NCBI GenBank assembly: GCA_024401915.1
Contig: JAKSKA010000005.1
Span: forward strand, 1 to 18,363
Reading direction: 5' to 3'
Length of the DNA: 18,363 nucleotides
Source: Bacteroidales bacterium
GTDB lineage: Bacteria > Bacteroidota > Bacteroidia > Bacteroidales > UBA932
In this document: positions 6,894 through 14,163 of the stretch, in pieces
Numbering within the stretch: position 1 is the stretch's first letter
Layout: each line of letters starts with the position of its first letter
Notes under the pieces: model-generated
Seen by the model: only the letters and a program-made list of their open reading frames with translations
Databases searched by the model: none
Told to the model about the DNA's origin: nothing
Program-made: the position numbers and the translations under genes

Positions 6894-7553
6894 ATGGAAG
6901 GGACAGAACAGAAAACAGGACTCGACTACAATACTGAAAGGGAGAAGATGGTTCTTCCGGAGTATGGGCGCAACGTGCTCAAGATGGTGGAACAGCTCAA
7001 GGAAATACCTGACAAGGAGAAACGGACCAGGCAGGCCCGCGCAATCGTAAAGGTGATGGAGATATTGAACCCGCAGGTCCACACGCAGGAGAATTTCGAC
7101 CACAAGCTCTGGGACCAGCTGTATATCCTGTCAGGCTATGACCTGGATGTGGATGCACCCTATCCCGCACCAGTCAAGGAAGACTTCGAGACGGCCCCGC
7201 TTACGATTCCGATGAAGGGCACGAAAATCAGGGCCACCCACTACGGACGCAACATAGAAAAGATCATCGACCTCCTTTCAAACGAGCCCGACGGTGAGGT
7301 TAAGACGGAGATGATACGCTGTCTGGCGACATATATGCGTCAGCAGTACCTTATATGGAACAAGGATTCCGTCGCGGACGAGACCATATTCAAGGACATC
7401 GAGAAGCTTGCGGAAGGCAGGCTCAAAGTGCCCGAGGGGCTCGAACTCGGCAGGCTTTCGGGCGACGCGTCATTCGCAAGACCGGGGATGGGACAGAATC
7501 AGCCGAAGAACAGGAACCAGCGTAAAAACAAAAAAGCCAACAGGAAGAAATGA
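6894..7553 (+). CDS. DUF4290 family protein
   Basis: The 219-residue protein is soluble, with no signal peptide. It begins LDYNTEREKMVLPEYGRNVLKMV, the characteristic start of the DUF4290 family, which is restricted to Bacteroidota. A mostly helical body contains a second copy of the YGRNI motif (HYGRNIEKIIDLL, about 116-128), and the last 20 residues are almost all Lys, Arg, Asn and Gln. The basic tail could bind nucleic acid, but this is only inference. The function is unknown. It overlaps ftsK by ATGA, so the two are translationally coupled, which suggests a role in chromosome segregation or division. The gene follows a TATATTTG -7 box and has no Shine-Dalgarno sequence. Confidence 0.92.
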   Translation: MEGTEQKTGLDYNTEREKMVLPEYGRNVLKMVEQLKEIPDKEKRTRQARAIVKVMEILNPQVHTQENFDHKLWDQLYILSGYDLDVDAPYPAPVKEDFETAPLTIPMKGTKIRATHYGRNIEKIIDLLSNEPDGEVKTEMIRCLATYMRQQYLIWNKDSVADETIFKDIEKLAEGRLKVPEGLELGRLSGDASFARPGMGQNQPKNRNQRKNKKANRKK

Positions 7554-9943
7554 TAAAATGGGACGAAAATGAGAGGAACGCGGCGATAAAGATTGCCGGT
7601 CTCTTCACGGCCGCCCTGGCGGTATTCCTTTTCCTTGCCAGTTTCTCGTACCTTTTCCATTGGAAAGAGGATATGAGCCTCCTGAACGATCCGTCGATGA
7701 TGGATGCCGCAACAGGCGTGGAAAACGTGGCGGGGAAACTCGGCTATCGCACCGGCAGGCTTCTGATCTGCCGTCTCTTCGGATTCGGCAGCTTCGCCCT
7801 TATCGTGATCCTGGTCGCCGCATCGATAAGGCTGCTGCTCCACAGATGGCAGCCATCGCTCATAAAGACGACGCTCATCTGTCTCGGAACGGCATTCGTC
7901 GCCTCACTCGCACTTTCATTTACGGGAAGCCTCTGCGGCATCCCCAACGCATTCGAGGGAGGACTTGGCGGAATGGTCGGGACGACAGTCAACCAATGGG
8001 GGATCAACCTTTTCGGCCGCGTGGTCACGGGCATCCTGATCGCCCTTCTCATCTGCGTCATACTGTTCTGCTGCTCGCAGCGTTTCAACAGGTGGATAGC
8101 ATCCTGGGGCGCGGAGAAGCCAGAGGAAGAAAAAGAGGAGGAGCCGGCGCCGGAGCCAGAACAGCCGGAGCCCGTAGTGCAGGAAACAGTAAAGCAGGAG
8201 CCCGAAAATCAGGAGGATGAGACTCCTGTGGCTGAAACGCTTGCCGTAGTACCAGAGAGGGTCACGCCGAAGCCTGTCGAAATAAAGGAGACGGAGAGCG
8301 GGGTGGAAGGCAGCCTTGAGATAATCACGGACGACACCCTCGACGCCGGAGTGGTCAAGGAGCTCAAGCCTATGGACAACAGGCTCGACCCCCCGGAAGG
8401 ACTCCCCCGCTATAAATTCCCCTCGATAGACCTGCTTGAAGCCCACGCGAGCGGACGCAAGGAAGTGTCGAGCGAAGAGCTCACGAGGAACAACAACAAG
8501 ATACGCTCCGCCCTGAAGAACTACAAGATAGAAGTGGTTGACGTCAAGGCGATAGTCGGCCCGACCGTCACCCTCTACAAGGTATATCCCGCGCCGGGAG
8601 TACAGATTGCGCAGATCAAGAGGCTTCAGGAAGACATAGCCCTCTCTCTCAACGCCAAGGGCGTCAGAGTCGTGACCCTGTCCGATTCCGTAGGCATCGA
8701 GGTTGCGAACGACTTCTCATCCACAGTGGCGCTGAAGGCCCTTTTGAACGACGACAGCTTCCGCGAATCCAAGGCGGACCTCCCCGTCGCGATAGGCTAT
8801 ACCATAACCCAGAAGGTCAAGGTGTTCGACCTGGCCGACGCGCCGCACCTCCTCGTTGCCGGTGCGACGAAGCAGGGAAAATCCGTAGGCCTCAACGTGA
8901 TAATCAACTCACTTCTCTTCGCGAAGCACCCTTCCGAACTCAAGTTCGTCTTCATCGACCCGAAGATGGTCGAATTCGCTGCTTACGGCCAGCTGCTGAA
9001 GCACTATCTGGCAGTCCTTCCGGATGCAGGCGACGAAGACGAGGAAAGGGAGCGGTCCATCGTCAAGAAGCCGAAGGACGCGGAAAGGATATTGCGCTCG
9101 CTGTGCCAGGAAATGGATGAGCGCTACGAACTGATGTCCAAGGCCGGGGCGAACAACGTCAAACTTTATAACGACAAATACAAGACCCGCAAGCTCAATC
9201 CGCAGAACGGCCACCGCTACCTTCCCTACATAGTCGTGGTCGTCGACGAGTATGCCGACCTGACTATGACCACCGGCGCATCGAGCGAGGCAAGGGCAGC
9301 AAGCCGCAGCATCACCAACTCCATCATCCGCCTGGCCCAGAAGGGACGTGCCGCGGGACTTCACGTGATACTCGCGACGCAGCGTCCTTCCGTGGACGTC
9401 ATATCCGGCGTCATCAAGAGCAACTTCCCTATGAGAATAGCGTTCAGGGTCGCTTCCAGGATCGACTCGATGACCATCCTCGACGCTCCGGGCGCAGAGA
9501 AGCTCATAGGCAAGGGAGATATGCTCTTCTCCGCCGGAATCGACACGGAACGCATCCAGTGCGCATTCATAAGCGGAGAGGAGATAGAGTGCATCACGTC
9601 CTACATCGGCGAGCAGAAAGGTCTCGGAAAGAGTTACAATACGCCCTATTACCTTCCCGTTCCCGCCGATGACGAAGGCGGCGAGCAGGGCGGCGGAATG
9701 GTCGATATGTCAAAGCTTGACGACAGGTTCGAAGAGGCTGCAAGGATGGTCGTGATGTCCCAGCGCGGCTCCACTTCCGACCTCCAGCGCAAACTTGGCA
9801 TGGGTTATGCAAAAGCAGGTCGTGTAATGGACCAGCTTGAAGCGGCGGGCATCGTCGGACCGCAGGAGGGTTCCAAGCCCAGGCAGGTTCTCGTGGCCGA
9901 CTTCAACGCACTCCAGACCATTCTTGACTCGTTTATGAAATGA
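7550..9943 (+). CDS. ftsK: DNA translocase FtsK/SpoIIIE
   Basis: FtsK pumps chromosomal DNA through the closing septum and activates dimer resolution. The 797-residue protein has four membrane helices (about 13-33, 75-98, 106-126, 155-176) and an acidic Glu/Pro/Gln linker (about 188-250). The alpha/beta motor carries Walker A GATKQGKSVG (438-447) and Walker B VVVVDEYADL (562-571), plus the ATQRPSVDVISGVIKSN stretch (609-625). A C-terminal gamma winged helix (about 725-797) with QRGSTSDLQRKLGMGYAKAGRVM reads polarity sequences on DNA. The short linker and total length are normal for Bacteroidota FtsK. The ATG overlaps the stop of the DUF4290 gene, and its own stop overlaps the LolA-like gene. 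Confidence 0.97.
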   Translation: MIKWDENERNAAIKIAGLFTAALAVFLFLASFSYLFHWKEDMSLLNDPSMMDAATGVENVAGKLGYRTGRLLICRLFGFGSFALIVILVAASIRLLLHRWQPSLIKTTLICLGTAFVASLALSFTGSLCGIPNAFEGGLGGMVGTTVNQWGINLFGRVVTGILIALLICVILFCCSQRFNRWIASWGAEKPEEEKEEEPAPEPEQPEPVVQETVKQEPENQEDETPVAETLAVVPERVTPKPVEIKETESGVEGSLEIITDDTLDAGVVKELKPMDNRLDPPEGLPRYKFPSIDLLEAHASGRKEVSSEELTRNNNKIRSALKNYKIEVVDVKAIVGPTVTLYKVYPAPGVQIAQIKRLQEDIALSLNAKGVRVVTLSDSVGIEVANDFSSTVALKALLNDDSFRESKADLPVAIGYTITQKVKVFDLADAPHLLVAGATKQGKSVGLNVIINSLLFAKHPSELKFVFIDPKMVEFAAYGQLLKHYLAVLPDAGDEDEERERSIVKKPKDAERILRSLCQEMDERYELMSKAGANNVKLYNDKYKTRKLNPQNGHRYLPYIVVVVDEYADLTMTTGASSEARAASRSITNSIIRLAQKGRAAGLHVILATQRPSVDVISGVIKSNFPMRIAFRVASRIDSMTILDAPGAEKLIGKGDMLFSAGIDTERIQCAFISGEEIECITSYIGEQKGLGKSYNTPYYLPVPADDEGGEQGGGMVDMSKLDDRFEEAARMVVMSQRGSTSDLQRKLGMGYAKAGRVMDQLEAAGIVGPQEGSKPRQVLVADFNALQTILDSFMK

Positions 9944-10449
9944 AAAGACTGATCCTCGCATCCCTGCTTCTCCTTCTGCTTCCGCTCCGTGGTGCAGCGC
10001 AGAATGACGTCGAAACCATAAGGAAAGCCCTCGACGGCAACAGGATAAGCCTGATTTACCGTTTCGGTTCAGAAAGCAAGCTTCCGGTGAGCGGGAGCGG
10101 CCGCTTCATTGCGGAAGGGAACTGCTACAGGTCCGCAGGGAACGGGATCGAGATCATCTGTGACGGCAAGACCAGATGGACGGTCGACACCAAGGCCAAG
10201 GAAGTCTATATAGAGTCTGCCGGGGGGATCGATGATTTCCTCAGCAATCCGGCATTATTCCTCGACTCAGTAAAGGATTTCAAGATAGAAGGCAAGACGG
10301 CATCCGGGGTCTATGTCAACCCCTCGGACGGTAACGCCGTGAGTTTCAAGCTGATGGATATGAAATCCGTGCCCGCATCGGGCACTTCCGACTTCAGTTT
10401 CGACATAAAGGCCCTCGACTCGTCCTGGGTCGTCACCGACCTTCGCTGA
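9940..10449 (+). CDS. LolA-like outer-membrane lipoprotein carrier
   Basis: The 169-residue protein has a signal peptide (about 1-21, ending GAAQ) and a beta-rich body with the features of the LolA/LolB fold: SGSGRFIAEGNCYRS, IICDGKTRWTVDTKAKEVYIE, and FLSNPALFLDSVKDFKIEGK. LolA shuttles lipoproteins from the inner to the outer membrane through the periplasm. Bacteroidota usually encode such a protein directly after ftsK, as here, and it overlaps ftsK by ATGA. The similarity is of fold and motif type, so a specialised paralogue cannot be excluded. The last 17 bp overlap the 3' end of the lytic transglycosylase gene on the other strand. Confidence 0.85.
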   Translation: MKRLILASLLLLLLPLRGAAQNDVETIRKALDGNRISLIYRFGSESKLPVSGSGRFIAEGNCYRSAGNGIEIICDGKTRWTVDTKAKEVYIESAGGIDDFLSNPALFLDSVKDFKIEGKTASGVYVNPSDGNAVSFKLMDMKSVPASGTSDFSFDIKALDSSWVVTDLR

Positions 10450-11329
10450 TCCTGGCCGGGATGTCTATGACATAGGTCTTTCCGGCCTTGTTTACAAGTT
10501 TGGTATCACGCAGCCACAGGTTCGCCGCTTTCAGTTCGGCATACGATACGCCGTGCCCCTTCGCGAATTCCGCAAGGCTCTCCACGGGCCCGTCAACCTT
10601 CACGAAATGGGCTACGGGAATGGGTTTGTAGCGCTTTTCCATCGGAACGTCGAAGCCGAACGCGCGAGGATTCTCGAAGAACATCTTGGCCGCCAGTATC
10701 CTGAACATATAGCGGGCCGTCTCCTCGACCAGCCACAGGTCAAGGGCCGATTCCTCGCCCTGCTCGGCCAGCTTCCTCGAGATGCCGTTCATTCCCCCGT
10801 TATAACTTGCGGCTACCGTCATCCAGTCGGAATATTTCGAGCGCGCCTCCTTCAGATACCTGCAGGCGGCAAGGGTCTCCTTTACGATATGGTAGCGCTC
10901 ATCGACTTCGTCCGAAACTTCCAGACCTATTGTCCTTGCAGTCGATTTGGTGAACTGCCATAGTCCGGCCGCTCCGGCGCGGGACAGCGCCTTGGGGTCG
11001 AGGCTGCTCTCTATCACCATCAGATACTTCAGGTCATCTGGTATGCCCTGCTCCTTCAGGATCGGTTCGATTACCGGGAAATATCTCGAGGAGCGTTTGA
11101 GCATCAACGTCGATGTGGAATGCATATACGAGAAGTTCATCAGTTCCCGGTCCATACGTTCATAAAGGTCGGGGCGTCCGAATCTGACCGTATCGCCGGC
11201 GAACACCATATACTCCGGAACGGAGGGCGGCACATTCGCACCCTGGCCCCAGTATTCCGGGGAGCCGGAAGCGAAACAGGGAAAGGAGATGAGGGAAAAG
11301 ACGGCAAGCGCCGTGATTATGTTTTTCAT
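10433..11329 (-). CDS. Lytic murein transglycosylase (SLT/GH23, MltD-like)
   Basis: The enzyme cleaves the glycan backbone of peptidoglycan, leaving 1,6-anhydro ends. The 298-residue protein has a signal peptide (about 1-20). A lysozyme-like SLT domain (about 83-225) shows catalytic Glu107 in VIESSLDP, AGLWQF (121-126) and ASYNGG (174-179). A LysM-like segment at about 238-292 probably binds peptidoglycan. The ATG at 11329 is chosen over the longer frame (11356) because it gives a clean signal peptide and overlaps the stop of the peptidase gene (ATGA). It is the last gene of the alr, peptidase and transglycosylase operon, all plausibly acting on wall peptides or glycan. Confidence 0.95.
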   Translation of the reverse strand: MKNIITALAVFSLISFPCFASGSPEYWGQGANVPPSVPEYMVFAGDTVRFGRPDLYERMDRELMNFSYMHSTSTLMLKRSSRYFPVIEPILKEQGIPDDLKYLMVIESSLDPKALSRAGAAGLWQFTKSTARTIGLEVSDEVDERYHIVKETLAACRYLKEARSKYSDWMTVAASYNGGMNGISRKLAEQGEESALDLWLVEETARYMFRILAAKMFFENPRAFGFDVPMEKRYKPIPVAHFVKVDGPVESLAEFAKGHGVSYAELKAANLWLRDTKLVNKAGKTYVIDIPARISEGR

Positions 11330-12699
11330 TCGTCCTGCAGATACATAGGGTCCCATACCGGGAGTTGGACAGGCTTCTGATCAAGAGCCTTCTGAAGGTC
11401 TGCGGGCACGAAACGGCGCTCGACGACAAGCCTGAACATATACTCGTCAAACCACTCGTCCGTCATTATGAGGTGGCCTTTCCAGCCGGCCTTGGGGCCC
11501 CAGCTGTTCTCAACCATCCACTTCACGGGCTTCCCGTCCTTGACGTCGACCGCCATAAGGGTCATCGCGTGGGAAGAGCCGCTGTCGTGGACAAGGACGC
11601 GCTCAGCCTTTGTCATCGGGAACTTGATCCCCAGCAGGGATTCATAATCGTAGTTCTTCAGATCCAGCACCCCCTTGTCCCTCAGATAGAATTTCCTCAC
11701 GTCGCAGGAGAAATACATCGCCCTGTCGGCACGTATCGAAGCTATCGCCATCTCCTTGATACGCTCTACCGGGAGATTGAGGTAAAGCCAGTTCTGTCCG
11801 TCATAAAGGTGGCGGTCATATTTGATTTCATAGACCTTCCCGTACTCGCGGAGAGGGTCGTTCATCAACATCACGTAGTTGTTGTTGAGGTCGTATCCGA
11901 GGATCTCGTCATAGAATCCGCGAGGCGTATATTTCTTGCCTTCCCACTCGAACTCCGTGGGCGGCACGCCGAGACAGAGGGTGAGGAAGCGGTAGATCTC
12001 CGAGAGCATCCCGGTCTTGCGCTTCTGGAGAAAGGCCTCCAGCTCCGACTTCTTCACGTTCTCCGGGTTCCTGCGCAGTTCGAGTCCGTCCTGGCGGAGT
12101 ATCGTGGCAAGATGCCTGGACATCTGGGAAGTGGATTCCGCGATGCGGCTTTCAGGCATCGCGGAGGAAGGGACGAGCCCGTATTTCATAACCAGGTTGG
12201 CCACTCCGGTGAAGGTCCCGCCGTCTCCGATGGGATGGGAGAAGAGCCAGTCCACCTCCCTGTCATCCATCGCCCTGTCCCTTGTGTCTATGACAGCCTG
12301 GAGGAACAGGTTCGACTTCTCGAGCTGGTCCCAGAAGAAACAATAGCTCTGCGAGAAAGTGAACTCCTTCAGCGAATATTTGCTTATCACATCAGCCCTG
12401 AGCACGTTAAGGCCCGTAAAGAGCCAGCAGCGTCCACTGCGCTTCTGGTCCGTGATGCCCTTCGACTCGACCTTGTCGGAGAATTCGGTATCGATCATTG
12501 CGGCATTTTCGGCATTGACGGCAAGCACGTTGATGTCAGCGGCGTTCAGAGCATTCCTGACAGCCTTACCGGTAGCATCAAGGGTCACGTTGTTACGGAA
12601 TTCTTCAAGCATCCCGGCAGTGATCCCGCCGTCTGTGCGCGCGGAGACCGTCAGGGAAAGAAGCAGGGAGGCTGCGGTGAGGATTGTTGTCTTCATCAT
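11326..12699 (-). CDS. Secreted C1B cysteine peptidase (bleomycin hydrolase / aminopeptidase C family)
   Basis: The 457-residue protein has the papain-like triad in family context: QKRSGRCWLF with Cys91 (Gln85 shapes the oxyanion hole), SSHAMTLM with His377 and VENSWG with Asn398. Other family signatures are FSQSYCFFWDQLEKSN (115-130) and GDGGTF (158-163). The first 20 residues form a signal peptide, so unlike cytoplasmic PepC it is probably periplasmic or outer-membrane associated, as is common in Bacteroidota. It releases amino acids from the N-terminus of peptides. The ATG pair at 12699 overlaps the stop of alr, and the second ATG at 12696 could also be used. The partner genes suggest use on wall or dietary peptides, which is inference. 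Confidence 0.95.
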   Translation of the reverse strand: MMKTTILTAASLLLSLTVSARTDGGITAGMLEEFRNNVTLDATGKAVRNALNAADINVLAVNAENAAMIDTEFSDKVESKGITDQKRSGRCWLFTGLNVLRADVISKYSLKEFTFSQSYCFFWDQLEKSNLFLQAVIDTRDRAMDDREVDWLFSHPIGDGGTFTGVANLVMKYGLVPSSAMPESRIAESTSQMSRHLATILRQDGLELRRNPENVKKSELEAFLQKRKTGMLSEIYRFLTLCLGVPPTEFEWEGKKYTPRGFYDEILGYDLNNNYVMLMNDPLREYGKVYEIKYDRHLYDGQNWLYLNLPVERIKEMAIASIRADRAMYFSCDVRKFYLRDKGVLDLKNYDYESLLGIKFPMTKAERVLVHDSGSSHAMTLMAVDVKDGKPVKWMVENSWGPKAGWKGHLIMTDEWFDEYMFRLVVERRFVPADLQKALDQKPVQLPVWDPMYLQDE

Positions 12700-13832
12700 T
12701 TTCTTATTATTATCCTTTCAATCCGTCGGGGAACGGACGTGAGTATTTCATAAGGGATCGTATCGAGTATGCCGGCAAGCTCGCTGACAGTGGGGTCTTC
12801 GCCGAAAATGGTGACGGTATCCCCGGCCTTGACGCCAAGTCCGGTCACGTCGATCATACACATATCCATACATATATTGCCGATGGTCGGCACCCTGTGG
12901 CCGCTGATGCAGAAGCTTGCGCGTCCGCAGCCGAGGTGGCGGTCGATGCCATCCGCATATCCCACCGGTATCGTGGCGATTTCAGTCCCGCCAGGCGCCA
13001 CTTTTCCGTGGCGGCCATAGCCCACTGTCCCTTCGGCAAGCGTCTTGACCTGCAGCACCTTGACTTTCAGGCTGGCCACAGGAGCGAGTTTCACGTCCGG
13101 CAGCGCGCTGACCCCGTATATGCCGATGCCGAGACGGACCATATCGTGCTGATGGGAGGTGAAGCGCTCTATTCCCGCCGAATTGAGGATGTGCCACATC
13201 GGCCTGTACCCTATCGCCTTCGTCAGTGCCGCCGCATTCGCCTCGAACAGTGCAATCTGGCCTTCAGTGAATCCGTCCTCCGCCGGGTCCTCGGCGACGC
13301 AGAGGTGGGAATAGACGGAACGGACACGGACCTGGGGATGTGAAGCGAGGAATTCGAACAGCGCGGGCAGCTCTTCCGTAACGAAGCCGAGACGGTGCAT
13401 CCCGGTGTCCAGCTTTATGTGGACGGGATAGCCGCTGATGCCTCTCGAATCCAGTTCGCGGCAGAGGGCCTCGAGCGTATACAGATTGGGGATTCCCGGC
13501 TCGAGACGGCTTTCAATGATCTCAGGGAAGAAATCGGTCCCCGAAGTAAGCACGAGAATCGGGAGCGAAATACCGTTGCGACGGAGTTCGACACCCTCGA
13601 CAGGCAGGGCTACGGCAAGATAATCCGCGCCTTCCGCCTGCATCATCGAGGCGAATTCCACCCCTCCGTGACCGTATGCATTGGCCTTCACGAGAACGAG
13701 AAGTTTTGTCGTAGGCTTAAGCAACGAACGGAAATACCTGTAGTTGCTACGGGCATTCGGGAGGCTCAGTTCAAGACGCGAAAAATCGTTATTGTTCAGA
13801 GATGTGCAAATATACAAAAAAAAGCCGGTCAC
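12696..13832 (-). CDS. alr: Alanine racemase, start codon uncertain
   Basis: The enzyme makes D-alanine for peptidoglycan using PLP. Motifs are clear (numbered from GTG 13832): VKANAYGHG with PLP-lysine Lys49, DTGMHRLGF (142-150), NSAGIERF (217-224), VGYGR with the second catalytic Tyr272, IPVGYADG (288-295) and GNICMDM (318-324). The N-terminus is the puzzle. No ATG exists between the upstream stop (which is the rpmH stop, in the same frame) and the PLP lysine. The longest start, GTG 13832, lies inside the rpmH terminator hairpin and upstream of a TATATTTG -7 box. TTG 13817 and CTG 13799 are alternatives; CTG would give LNNNDFSRLELS with almost no leader. The stop overlaps the peptidase gene. 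Confidence 0.95.
   Translation of the reverse strand: MTGFFLYICTSLNNNDFSRLELSLPNARSNYRYFRSLLKPTTKLLVLVKANAYGHGGVEFASMMQAEGADYLAVALPVEGVELRRNGISLPILVLTSGTDFFPEIIESRLEPGIPNLYTLEALCRELDSRGISGYPVHIKLDTGMHRLGFVTEELPALFEFLASHPQVRVRSVYSHLCVAEDPAEDGFTEGQIALFEANAAALTKAIGYRPMWHILNSAGIERFTSHQHDMVRLGIGIYGVSALPDVKLAPVASLKVKVLQVKTLAEGTVGYGRHGKVAPGGTEIATIPVGYADGIDRHLGCGRASFCISGHRVPTIGNICMDMCMIDVTGLGVKAGDTVTIFGEDPTVSELAGILDTIPYEILTSVPRRIERIIIRK
13807..13814 (-). promoter_or_regulatory. -7 box of alr
   Basis: TATATTTG on the minus strand matches TAnnTTTG exactly, directly after the T-run of the rpmH terminator. There is no TTTG 20 bp upstream, since that position is inside the hairpin. If it is used, transcription starts near 13800, at or next to CTG 13799. 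Confidence 0.5.
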
Positions 13833-13840
13833 TGACCGGC
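13816..13840 (-). terminator. Intrinsic terminator of rpmH
   Basis: On the minus strand a near-perfect inverted repeat, GCCGGTCA-G-TGACCGGC (13824-13840), is followed at once by eight T (13823-13816). It lies 22 bp after the rpmH stop codon. The likely RNA hairpin has five to seven GC-rich pairs. Confidence 0.85.
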
Positions 13841-13862
13841 CCGTTTCATAATCCGCAAAGGA

Positions 13863-14015
13863 TTAGAATCTGTCTTCTGAAGAAACAGTCAGCTTCTTGC
13901 GGCCGTGTGCACGACGTGCGGCAAGAACGCGACGGCCATTTGCCGTAGCCATACGCTCACGGAATCCGTGCTTGTTGACTCTCTTGCGGGTTGAGGGTTG
14001 GAATGTCCTTTTCAT
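13863..14015 (-). CDS. rpmH: 50S ribosomal protein L34
   Basis: The 50-residue frame reads [20 protein letters not shown] and continues with [20 protein letters not shown] and [10 protein letters not shown]. This is L34 in full, a small very basic protein of the large ribosomal subunit. It runs between ATG 14015 and TAA 13863. It has its own well-formed promoter (14049-14080) and terminator (13816-13840), so it is probably transcribed alone. Many bacteria have rpmH next to dnaA and rnpA; here it sits between alr and phosphatase genes, so that arrangement is not kept. Confidence 0.98.
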   Translation of the reverse strand: MKRTFQPSTRKRVNKHGFRERMATANGRRVLAARRAHGRKKLTVSSEDRF

Positions 14016-14048
14016 ATCTATTCGTTTTAATTATTCAATTCGGGAGGG

Positions 14049-14080
14049 CAAAGATACCATTTTCTTTCGACAACTACAAA
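14049..14080 (-). promoter_or_regulatory. rpmH promoter (TTTG-N20-TATCTTTG)
   Basis: On the minus strand TTTG (plus positions 14077-14080), a 20-bp spacer and TATCTTTG (14049-14056) match the Bacteroidota consensus at every fixed base. The start codon is 33 bp after the -7 box. A strong promoter is expected for a ribosomal protein gene. Confidence 0.75.
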
Positions 14081-14112
14081 TTTTTTCCAACAATATGGTG
14101 CAGAGTCTCCGA

Positions 14113-14144
14113 TTTGGAAAAAAAAGGCAGAAAGAGTAAATTTG
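14113..14144 (+). promoter_or_regulatory. Promoter of the histidine phosphatase pair (TTTG-N20-TAAATTTG)
   Basis: TTTG (14113-14116), a 20-bp spacer rich in A, and TAAATTTG (14137-14144) match the consensus at every fixed base. The ATG follows 19 bp after the -7 box, with no Shine-Dalgarno sequence. It lies back to back with the rpmH promoter. Confidence 0.75.
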
Positions 14145-14163
14145 TAAACAATATAAAAATGGA

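Noticed and set aside
9863..9892. Altered FtsK motor motif (GATKQGKS instead of the E. coli-type sequence; motif itself is at about 8861-8890)
   Set aside because: It still fits GxxxxGKS, and as far as I recall this form is usual in Bacteroidota FtsK, so it is not a novelty.
11365..12753. Plus-strand 462-residue open frame
   Set aside because: It lies opposite the C1B peptidase, which has a full catalytic triad. The frame has no family features.
13832..13865. Stop-codon read-through fusing L34 to alanine racemase
   Set aside because: A TAA stop followed by a strong terminator makes this unlikely. The shared frame can arise by chance.
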